In this document: in pieces, positions 1-6,806 of the stretch
How positions within the stretch are numbered: position 1 is the first letter of the stretch
Layout: the number at the start of each line of letters is the position of its first letter
Source: CAYMWF01 sp964394085 [NCBI: uncultured Gemmatimonadota bacterium]
GTDB lineage: Bacteria; GCA-2686955; CAYMWF01
Assembly: GCA_964394085.1 (NCBI GenBank)
Contig: CAYMWF010000076.1
Coordinates: forward strand, 1-22,816
Reading direction: 5' to 3'
DNA: 22,816 nucleotides
The notes under the pieces: generated by a model
What the model saw: the letters and a program-made list of their open reading frames with translations, nothing else
Database searches by the model: none
Told to the model about the DNA's origin: nothing
Position numbers and translations under genes: made by a program

Positions 1-29
1 GGCGGGTTAAGCGAATGGCGGATCCTGAA

Positions 30-257
30 TCAGAAGGGGATGAATCCGCCGTCGGCGCAGTAGTCACCTCGCAGGTTTTTCATTTCCCCGAGGAGCATGT
101 CGTAGCGGTTTTCTCAGCAATTGAGCTCTTCGACCATATCCCTCAGCGCCGGCTCCTTCGTCTTGGAGACCGCGGGCGGATTCTTCTCGACATGTTCAAT
201 GACAGCAGCAGGCTGTTTTGTAAGAGCGTACTCAACTTCGAACTGCCCCCGCTGTTA
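30..257 (-). pseudogene. Decayed 3' end of an unidentified protein-coding gene
   Basis: Read on the minus strand, one frame gives a protein-like stretch of 46 codons after a TAA at 255-257. It is then broken by a single TGA at 114-116 and continues for 27 codons to a TGA at 30-32. The composition is typical of a soluble protein: Glu, Lys and Ala rich upstream, then NRYDMLLGEMKNLRGDY near the end. Codon third positions look like those of real genes. No start codon or intact upstream part can be found within 483 bp, so this would be a remnant. I do not recognise the family. An overlapping 92-codon plus-strand frame (15-293) looks like its antisense shadow. The two internal stops could also be sequencing errors or chance. 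Confidence 0.35.
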
Positions 258-483
258 AAAAACAGGTTCCTGAAACTCGACTTCATCGAGTAGGAAAAAG
301 AATATGGAAAATCGTCGCCCCGGTCTTCGTCAAATGCCTCGTTCGAAAATGACCCCGCTTCAAGCGGAGAATAGGCACGTCACATTTTTTCGTCGGCGGA
401 TATCATGAATCTTGCGGGTGTTCGTTACGGTCGTGTTGTTCGAACCCGGTTTCAATTAGCGGCGTAGAAGAAGGTAACCGAAA
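258..483. other. Intergenic stretch without a recognisable gene
   Basis: No supported gene lies here. Minus-strand frames contain short protein-like pieces that may be further decayed parts of the remnant at 30-257, but stops and frame changes prevent a call. I see no tRNA, terminator hairpin or clear promoter. The ATPase gene ends at 484 without an evident terminator. Confidence 0.4.
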
Positions 484-1638
484 TTATCGTTCCGGATCAT
501 GGTGGAGAGAGTTCTTGATTTCTTGCAGATTGTTCAGGGGAATCATTGAAATATTTTCAGCAGCGGGGTAGCTGTGCTCCCCCGGATAAACCACCCACAA
601 CTGCTTCAGTTTCAGATCATCGACAGCCACCTTCATGGATCTGCCGGCCTTGGGCGCGTCGCTGTATTTGAATTCTATTCCGAAGCGTTCGCCTCCGGCA
701 AAAAGCAGCAGATCGAGTTCCGCGCCGGAGTGTGTCGACCAGAAGTACGCCTCACCCGGTTTCAGGATGCTCAAAACCTGTTCCAGTGCAAAACCCTCCC
801 ACGAAGCTCCCAGGCGGGGATGACCTGTCAGCTGCTTATGGTTTTCGATGGCCAGGAGGGAGTGCAGAATTCCGCTGTCGCGGATGTAAATTTTCGGGGA
901 TTTGACCTGCCGCTTCTTCAGGTTCTCGAACCAGGGTTGAAGCTGTCGGACCATATACGTCCCGGTCAAAATGTCGAGATATTGTCTGACGGTTTTATCG
1001 GATACACCCATGGAGCGGCCCAGTTCGGAGCTGTTCAGCGTTTGTCCGTGGGAGTGTGCCAGCATGGTCCAGAATCGACGAATTGTTACCGGAGAAATAT
1101 TGATTCCCAGCTGGGGAATGTCCCTTTCGAGAAATGTGCGGATGAAAAACTCGCGCCACGCCAGGCTGTCTTCGTTGTTTCGAGCGAGATAGGATCGCGG
1201 AAAGCCCCCGCGAACCCATAATGATGTCGAGCTGGAAGCATGAATCTCAGACTGGTCGAAACCGGTCATTTCAATAAATTCGATTCTCCCGGCAAGGCTT
1301 TCAGAAACATTTCGAACGATATGGGGAGAAGCGCTTCCAAGGATGGTATACCGGCAGTTTGCGCCTTCCCTGTCTACGAGCACCCTGAGAATATTGAACA
1401 ATTTCGGCATCCGCTGGATTTCATCGAGAATAACCAGGCCCGAAAGGGAGCCGAGCGTCAATTCCGGATTGCTCAGTCTCTGCTGATCCGCCGGAGACTC
1501 GAGATCGAAATAGTGAGCAGATTCGAGTTCTTTCGCTAAAGTCGTTTTTCCGCACTGCCTGGGGCCGAGAAGTGCGACAACAGGCGCTCTGGAAAGGGCC
1601 TTGGTAATTCTTTCAAGGTAAGTTTTTCTTTGTATCAT
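484..1638 (-). CDS. AAA ATPase with C-terminal DUF4143 domain
   Basis: This 384-residue protein belongs to the widespread AAA_14/DUF4143 family of orphan ATPases. The N-terminal P-loop domain has Walker A GPRQCGKT (25-32), Walker B LVILDEIQ (68-75) and a sensor-like LGSASP (100-105). A winged-helix-like stretch lies around 200-225. The C-terminal DUF4143 domain contains ELDLLL (307-312) and GIEFK (320-324), the spacing seen in PD-(D/E)XK-like nuclease folds. Length matches the family norm. Members are often solitary and of unknown physiological role; links to toxin-antitoxin-like or mobile functions are speculative. The gene stands alone between a degraded region and an unrelated beta-helix gene. 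The ATG at 1638 has no Shine-Dalgarno site; a promoter directly upstream suggests a leaderless transcript. Family assignment is secure, cellular role unknown. Confidence 0.92.
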   Translation of the reverse strand: MIQRKTYLERITKALSRAPVVALLGPRQCGKTTLAKELESAHYFDLESPADQQRLSNPELTLGSLSGLVILDEIQRMPKLFNILRVLVDREGANCRYTILGSASPHIVRNVSESLAGRIEFIEMTGFDQSEIHASSSTSLWVRGGFPRSYLARNNEDSLAWREFFIRTFLERDIPQLGINISPVTIRRFWTMLAHSHGQTLNSSELGRSMGVSDKTVRQYLDILTGTYMVRQLQPWFENLKKRQVKSPKIYIRDSGILHSLLAIENHKQLTGHPRLGASWEGFALEQVLSILKPGEAYFWSTHSGAELDLLLFAGGERFGIEFKYSDAPKAGRSMKVAVDDLKLKQLWVVYPGEHSYPAAENISMIPLNNLQEIKNSLHHDPER

Positions 1639-1644
1639 GCCGGA

Positions 1645-1673
1645 ATACTATCATTGAAATCTCGGAGTGTCAA
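1645..1673 (-). promoter_or_regulatory. Sigma70-like promoter of the ATPase gene, possibly leaderless
   Basis: On the minus strand a perfect TTGACA (-35, 1668-1673) is followed by a 17-bp spacer and TAGTAT (-10, 1645-1650; 4 of 6 to consensus). Only six bases separate the -10 box from the ATG at 1638, so transcription would begin at or next to the start codon. The absence of any Shine-Dalgarno sequence before this ATG fits a leaderless mRNA. Confidence 0.55.
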
Positions 1674-1717
1674 TCCGAATTTTCAAGCGAAAACCGAAAC
1701 AAGCTCGCCTGAAACGA

Positions 1718-3277
1718 TTAACCGGGTTCTTCGCTCGACAATTTCCCGCTCTCACCTGCCCGGCACGACCTCCAGGTAGAAGGCGGCGCTGGACAGCCTG
1801 GTACCTGACCATAGGCGTTCACGGTGAAGATGTAACTCCCCGGAGGGGCGCTGCCGGATACGATAGCGTATTGTATCGTCTGGATGAACTCTCCCGGTTC
1901 CACCTGGAGAGGCGGACCGGGATAGAATGTAACCTCTTTTTGAGCGGGTCCGGTAACCCGGAAAGACGCTTCATCGAAGCTCAGCGGCTCCGAACCCGTG
2001 TTGCCGATACCGGCTATGTAGTCGAGACTATGACCCGCCGCGACGGTGTCGGCATACTCCAGGAAAAAAACCTCCAGCCCGCCGGACGGGTAATACTCGT
2101 CGGCGCCGATGTCGAAACCCGCTCCGTTCGGCCGGGTCTCGCCGTCGATATCGACTATGTCGCCTGTATAGGTACCCGCATCGATACAGGGGGATATTAT
2201 CGATAAATGGAAATCACCGTTCGCCGGATCGACGAAGAAGGGATCCGCGTTGATATTCCCTTCTCCAGGCCAGCCTCCCTTGATGTCGGAATAAACGATT
2301 GTAGGTGATGCATGACTGGATATTTCATCCGGATAATTATTCCACAGAATGCAGTTTGCGATCACAGGGGAATCATGGTCGACAATCAGACCTCCGCCGC
2401 CTTTGGGTGCTGTATTCCCGGTAATCGTGCAGTTCAGGAACCTCGAATGAGCCGGGCTGCCGTTGTATATCCCGCCGCCTGAACCATCACAAACATTGTC
2501 TGCGAACAAGCAGTTAGCTATATCTGGAGATGAGTAGCCACCACAGAACATACCAGCACCCATATTCAACCATGACATTCCGCTTGCGCTATTCCCTTTT
2601 ATAGTGCACCCGGTGATTGTCGGGGAGGCATTATCGAAACAGCTGATCCCTCCACCATTCTGACCAGAGACATTTTGTGAAATATCGCAGTTCGTGATGG
2701 CTGGAGAGGACGAGTCTTTGCATATGATCCCCCCGCCGAAATCTTTAGCAGTATTTTCTGAAATCAACAGGTTATCTATGACGGGATTGGATGTTCCCGC
2801 ACAGGAGAAACCTCCGCCTGCGCTTAGGTAATAACCGTCCACATTGTTCTTGTACAGGCTGCAGTTCCTGATTAGAGGCGATGCGTTTGAACAGGAGATG
2901 CCGCCCCCGTTCGCATCCCACAAATTCCCGTTCCTGATGGTGAATCCATCCAGCCTGGAGGATGGACCTTCATCACTGCTGAAATAGAATCCTCTACCGG
3001 AATTTTCGCAGTCGATGACGGCAGCATCTGCACCGCCGACTGACAGAACGGTTATCGCCTTGCCGTGGAAATCTATGTTCTTGTTGCCGGTGCCGGTGTA
3101 CGTGCCGTCGGCGACGAGCACCGTGTCGCCGTCCACCGAGGCGTCGATTCCCGCCTGGATCGTCGGCTGTTCGGATGGGACGCGGATGGTTGCGGCGGAT
3201 GCCAGGAATGCAGAAAAGAAAACGAGAACACACACGGTCGAAACCAGCGGCATGAACCGGCAAAGCCTGAAAGCCAT
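1718..3277 (-). CDS. Exported right-handed parallel beta-helix protein (choice-of-anchor Q type)
   Basis: The chosen ATG at 3277 follows an AAGGGGG Shine-Dalgarno site and gives 519 residues beginning with a signal peptide (hydrophobic core ending LASAA). A 17-codon upstream extension is possible but would bury that signal. The body is a string of beta-helix coils with repeated GGGI, NPVI/SPxI and NCxI/NxA motifs. It ends in the PCIDAG and FDIGADEYY signatures common at the end of such domains. An Ig-like C-terminal domain follows. Such proteins are extracellular and may bind or cleave polysaccharide or act as adhesins; no catalytic residues can be named. The last ~30 residues read unnaturally (Pro, Cys, Arg rich), and a frameshift near 1809 is likely: a neighbouring frame continues with SSAAFYLEVVPGR and stops at 1752. 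The gene has its own promoter. Confidence 0.85.
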   Translation of the reverse strand: MAFRLCRFMPLVSTVCVLVFFSAFLASAATIRVPSEQPTIQAGIDASVDGDTVLVADGTYTGTGNKNIDFHGKAITVLSVGGADAAVIDCENSGRGFYFSSDEGPSSRLDGFTIRNGNLWDANGGGISCSNASPLIRNCSLYKNNVDGYYLSAGGGFSCAGTSNPVIDNLLISENTAKDFGGGIICKDSSSPAITNCDISQNVSGQNGGGISCFDNASPTITGCTIKGNSASGMSWLNMGAGMFCGGYSSPDIANCLFADNVCDGSGGGIYNGSPAHSRFLNCTITGNTAPKGGGGLIVDHDSPVIANCILWNNYPDEISSHASPTIVYSDIKGGWPGEGNINADPFFVDPANGDFHLSIISPCIDAGTYTGDIVDIDGETRPNGAGFDIGADEYYPSGGLEVFFLEYADTVAAGHSLDYIAGIGNTGSEPLSFDEASFRVTGPAQKEVTFYPGPPLQVEPGEFIQTIQYAIVSGSAPPGSYIFTVNAYGQVPGCPAPPSTWRSCRAGESGKLSSEEPG

Positions 3278-3315
3278 TGTGGACCCCCTTGCAGGAAAAC
3301 TTACTAATCTGAAAT

Positions 3316-3344
3316 AGTATAGCGGCAAACAGTATTATTTGCAA
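3316..3344 (-). promoter_or_regulatory. Sigma70-like promoter of the beta-helix gene
   Basis: TTGCAA (-35, 3339-3344) and TATACT (-10, 3316-3321) lie on the minus strand with a 17-bp spacer; the boxes match consensus at 4 of 6 and 5 of 6 positions. The predicted start of transcription is near 3309, giving a leader of about 30 nt before the ATG at 3277, which includes its Shine-Dalgarno site. The promoter sits in the gap after the GH38 gene, so the beta-helix gene is probably not only read through from the mannosidase operon. Confidence 0.55.
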
Positions 3345-3402
3345 GTCGCGGGGAGGGATTGGCAGGGGAGCAAGTTCGCTTCAGGTGTGTCTACCGGCGG
3401 TT

Positions 3403-6400
3403 TCACCTGTATTTGTATGTTCGGATTTCGAAAGGGGCCAGGTTCATTTCAACCGGATCCGTGCAGGAGTATTCTTCACCGTTTTTCCACTCCAAAAGAT
3501 CCGTTTCGGTGAGGCGGGTGCCGGACCCGGTGAGATGCAGAAATCCTTCGGATCGGCGTCCGAGGGTTTCGACGATACGCAGGATCAGGCAGTCCTCGTT
3601 TTCCGCCTTCTTAACGGATTCCAGCGACACTCCTTCGCCGCTCAGCCGCCACGGCGCTTTTTCGCTTTCGGATCTGTATCCTTCGAACTGGATGAGGCCC
3701 TGGTTCAGCTGCGCCGCCTGGGATATCACGTCGGAGCGTATCAGATCGCCCGCATGGGGATATAGACTGTAGGTGAAGGTGTGCACTCCGATGTCCGCGT
3801 CGGGATCGGGGTTGCATGGCGAGCGCAGCAGGTTCAGATCGAGAACGTTGTCCTGCAGGCGGATACCGTACTTGCAGTTGTTCAGCAGCGCCACTCCGTA
3901 GTCGTTGTCTGAAAGATCCGCGTAGCGATGGGCGATCACCTCGAACCTGGCCCTGTCCCAGGATGTATTCCGGTGGGTCGGGCGCTTCATATAGCCGTAC
4001 TGGATGTCGAAAGAAGCGTGATCGCTCTGAACGTTCACGGGGAAGGCGACCCTGAGCATCCCGTGCTTTTCCCGCCAGTCGACGGTGGTCTCGAAATCGA
4101 GCCTCTTGCTGCCGGCTGCCAGGGTTACTTCCTGGAGGATTTTCGAGCCGCCGATGGAGAGCTCGAACCGGAGCCCTTTCCGGACAACCCCCGAAACCGC
4201 CGCCGCCGCCGTTACCGTCTCCGCCGTTTCCAGCGCCGCGTCCATGTAGAAGAAATCGATGTCCCACGCGTCCCAGTTGTTGGGCCTGTCTTCATAGAGA
4301 GTAAAAACATTACCGGGTCTGCCCACCTCTAAGATGTTCCGACCGGCTTCTTTGTCGAAACCGGCGACAAGGGTGCCGTCCTTCTCGAATTCGTAGCGAA
4401 CCCGGTCGTTCTCCAGCAAGAGGCGGGTTCCGCCGGCGGCTTCAGTCGATCCTTTTTCCGCTCCGTTGATCGGTGAGGCCACCGGGGAATCCGTGCGGAC
4501 GAGGGTCCGGAACGAATAGGGGGCGACATTTACGAGGGCGACGGTCCGGCCGTTCTCGACCTGGACGGGCAGATTTTTTCCGGTTGAGTCGACTGCACCG
4601 CAAATTCCCCACGATTCGGGCAGCGCGAGCGGGCCCGTGAAGGAATCGTGCAGCAGATTCATAAGCACCAGCGAACCGGGCGACTTCGTAAAAAAGGCCT
4701 CGGCGCCGCGGGACAGAAGCTCGTCGCAGTCCTGCAGCGCCTGCGCCTGCTCCTGCCTGGTCGTTACGTTGACCCTGTTGATGCTGGTGCCGGGGATGAT
4801 ATCGTGGAACTGGTTGATCAGGACTTTTTTCCAGATCGAATCGAGGGCGCTCGAAGGATACCGGTCGAGGGGCAGGCAGGACCAGAGGAATTCCACTGCC
4901 CGCAGCTTCTGCTCCAGCAGGCGGTTGTTCTTTTTGATTTCCGCCTGGGTGGTGTAGGTGCCCCGGTGGATTTCGAGGTAGAGCTCTCCGACCCAGGTCT
5001 CCAGCTCATGCCGGCGGCTTTTCAGCTTTTCGAAGAACCCTTCGGCGGTTCCCATCTTCACTTGCGGAGCATCCTCGAGGTTCTTCATCCTTAGGCCGAG
5101 CTCGATGTTTTCTTCCTTGGGGCCTCCGCCGCCGTCGCCGACTCCGAAAAGGCTGATGAAACCGTCGAGAAAATCTTTCTCCCTGAAATTTTCGGCGGCG
5201 GGAAGCAGGAATTCGGTGTCAAGGCGGCTGTTGTACGTATTTTCGGGCGGGAAGTGCGCCAGAACTTCCGACCCGTCGATTCCGCGCCAGTTGAAGGTGT
5301 GGTGAGGGAACTCGTTGAACTGGTTCCATGAGAGCTTCTGGGTCAGGAAATAATCGATTCCGCTTTTTTTCATTATCTGCGGCAGGGACGGGGAAAAACC
5401 GAACACATCGGGGAGCCAGAGGTTTTTTACATCTACGCCGAACTTGTGCAGGAAAAAGTTCTTGCCGTGGAGTATCTGCCTGATCATCGATTCGCCGCTT
5501 ATGAGGTTGCAGTCGGCCTCCACCCACATTCCGCCCTGGAGCTCCCATCGCCCCGCCTCGTGGGCTTTTTTGACGCGGCTGTAAATTTCGGGGTAGTGCT
5601 TCTTCACGAAAGCGTAGTGCTGCGGCTGCGAAGCGCCGAAAACGTAGCCGGGATACCTGTCGATCAGGGCCAGCTGGCTGGCGAATGTCCGGGCGCACTT
5701 GCGCACGGTTTCCCGGACCGGCCAGAGCCAGGCGGTGTCGATATGGGCGTGCCCAACCGCCGTCACCTCGAGGGCGGACGCGCCGGCGGGTTTTTCGAGC
5801 TCGGGACGCAGGATCTCCCTCGCCTTGCCGGCGTTGTCTCGTTTGCCGCCGAAAGCGTTGACGGCGCCGTTCAACGCGCGGATGACCCTGGCCCTGCGGA
5901 CGCTCTTCTCGGGCAGCCGTTTCACCAGCCCGGCAAGAATCGTAACATCGAGCCACAGCCGCCGGATTTCCTCGTCGAACACCGCGAGTTTCATGCTCTC
6001 GACCCTGGCTTCGAAGTGTCCGTAACGATCCGGCGCGTCCTCTTCGGGGTCTTCGGGCTGAAATACGCCGAAAAGGCTGTTCGCGGCGGCTTCCACCCAC
6101 AGCTCGATGGTTTCGCCGCCGTCGCATTCATCTTCCAGCGGAACGAATGTCCGCGCGAAGTCGGGGTCGAAAATGGAACCGTTCGTGATTCCCTGGAGAG
6201 CCTTGCCGTCAGGGCTGAAAACCAGGCCTTCGCCCGAAAAATCGAGGTGGGCCACGAGCTTCGAACCTTTCCACCCGGCGGGCGCCTGCGCGGAAAGCCT
6301 GAACCAGGCGCTTTCCCATGCGGAACCCCATTTTTCACCTTCGGCTATAGGTTCATAGTCCCCGTCGAGTCTCTTTTCAAAGAAAACCGGACGATGCGTG

Positions 6401-6507
6401 CGGCTGTATTCGGCGGTGAAGGGGACACTCTCCAGTATGAACATCCGCTGAAGTCTCGAAGAGAATCTGTTGATACGTTCTACCAGTATTTCCGTCTCTT
6501 TTTCCAT
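3403..6507 (-). CDS. GH38 alpha-mannosidase
   Basis: The protein is a glycoside hydrolase family 38 retaining alpha-mannosidase of about 1,034 residues, a normal length for bacterial members. The start at 6507 (MEKETEIL) follows an AGGGGAA Shine-Dalgarno site; longer versions would add a low-complexity leader. The N-terminal ancillary domain precedes the catalytic motif HAHIDTAWLW, whose His and Asp (about 255 and 257) are zinc ligands. WLPDVFGFS carries the catalytic nucleophile Asp (about 367), and NQFHDIIPGTS supplies a later zinc-ligand His. The C-terminal beta-sandwich regions are complete. There is no signal peptide, so cytoplasmic action on imported oligosaccharides is likely. It is the last gene of the GH130-GH99-symporter-GH38 set, about 300 bp after the symporter. 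Linkage specificity cannot be read from sequence. Confidence 0.95.
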   Translation of the reverse strand: MEKETEILVERINRFSSRLQRMFILESVPFTAEYSRTHRPVFFEKRLDGDYEPIAEGEKWGSAWESAWFRLSAQAPAGWKGSKLVAHLDFSGEGLVFSPDGKALQGITNGSIFDPDFARTFVPLEDECDGGETIELWVEAAANSLFGVFQPEDPEEDAPDRYGHFEARVESMKLAVFDEEIRRLWLDVTILAGLVKRLPEKSVRRARVIRALNGAVNAFGGKRDNAGKAREILRPELEKPAGASALEVTAVGHAHIDTAWLWPVRETVRKCARTFASQLALIDRYPGYVFGASQPQHYAFVKKHYPEIYSRVKKAHEAGRWELQGGMWVEADCNLISGESMIRQILHGKNFFLHKFGVDVKNLWLPDVFGFSPSLPQIMKKSGIDYFLTQKLSWNQFNEFPHHTFNWRGIDGSEVLAHFPPENTYNSRLDTEFLLPAAENFREKDFLDGFISLFGVGDGGGGPKEENIELGLRMKNLEDAPQVKMGTAEGFFEKLKSRRHELETWVGELYLEIHRGTYTTQAEIKKNNRLLEQKLRAVEFLWSCLPLDRYPSSALDSIWKKVLINQFHDIIPGTSINRVNVTTRQEQAQALQDCDELLSRGAEAFFTKSPGSLVLMNLLHDSFTGPLALPESWGICGAVDSTGKNLPVQVENGRTVALVNVAPYSFRTLVRTDSPVASPINGAEKGSTEAAGGTRLLLENDRVRYEFEKDGTLVAGFDKEAGRNILEVGRPGNVFTLYEDRPNNWDAWDIDFFYMDAALETAETVTAAAAVSGVVRKGLRFELSIGGSKILQEVTLAAGSKRLDFETTVDWREKHGMLRVAFPVNVQSDHASFDIQYGYMKRPTHRNTSWDRARFEVIAHRYADLSDNDYGVALLNNCKYGIRLQDNVLDLNLLRSPCNPDPDADIGVHTFTYSLYPHAGDLIRSDVISQAAQLNQGLIQFEGYRSESEKAPWRLSGEGVSLESVKKAENEDCLILRIVETLGRRSEGFLHLTGSGTRLTETDLLEWKNGEEYSCTDPVEMNLAPFEIRTYKYR

Positions 6508-6806
6508 GTCGGTTCCCCTGTGAGATCTCGGTTCCTTCCGGTCTCCGCCGGTTCCTCCCGTCTCCCCGCCGTCGCCCGTCATTTCGTCACGTGAAGAATT
6601 TCTGTCGCCGGCTCCGCAGTCTCTCCCTTCGCCGCCTTTCCGGCCTGTCTCTCCCTTCGCCGCCTCTCCGGCCCGTCTCTCCCTTCGCCGCCTTTCCGTC
6701 CCGTCTCTCCCTTCGCCGCCTTTCCGTCCCGTCTCTCCCTTCGCGGCCGCATTCTCCTCCCGCCGGTTCGGTGGCGGGCGGTACCCCGTTTCTTTGCGGC
6801 ACGGCT
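6508..6806 (-). other. Gap between symporter and GH38 genes, repeat-filled
   Basis: This 299-bp spacer is unusually long inside an otherwise overlapping gene set. Most of it is the 28-bp tandem array and looser GC-rich relatives of it (for example 6537-6580). Open frames exist on both strands only because of the biased composition; their translations are Arg/Gly or Ser/Pro/Leu strings. I find no clear promoter, but the GH38 ribosome binding site lies at its left end. Confidence 0.6.
6619..6744. repeat. 28-bp tandem repeat array, about 4.5 copies
   Basis: Copies begin at 6619, 6647, 6675, 6703 and 6731, exactly 28 bp apart. Each starts GTCTCTCCCTTCGCC on the plus strand. Copies three and four are identical over all 28 bases, the first two differ from them by a few substitutions, and the fifth is cut short after about 14 bases. 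Period 28 is not a multiple of three, so the array does not encode a repeated peptide. In the mannosidase-operon transcript it is a purine-rich GGCGAAGGGAGAGAC-type sequence. Confidence 0.9.

Noticed and set aside
15-293. 92-codon plus-strand open frame at the left edge
   Set aside because: It is antisense to a more protein-like minus-strand reading, has no convincing ribosome binding site and shows no recognisable motif.
3379-3411. Possible hairpin CAGGTG/CACCTG as terminator of the mannosidase operon
   Set aside because: The arms are only six bases with a long loop, overlap the GH38 stop codon and no T-run follows.
5446-6594. 382-codon plus-strand open frame
   Set aside because: It lies entirely antisense to the well-supported GH38 gene, and long antisense frames are expected in GC-rich coding DNA.
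6619-6744. CRISPR array
   Set aside because: The 28-bp units are directly contiguous with no unique spacers, so this is a simple tandem repeat.
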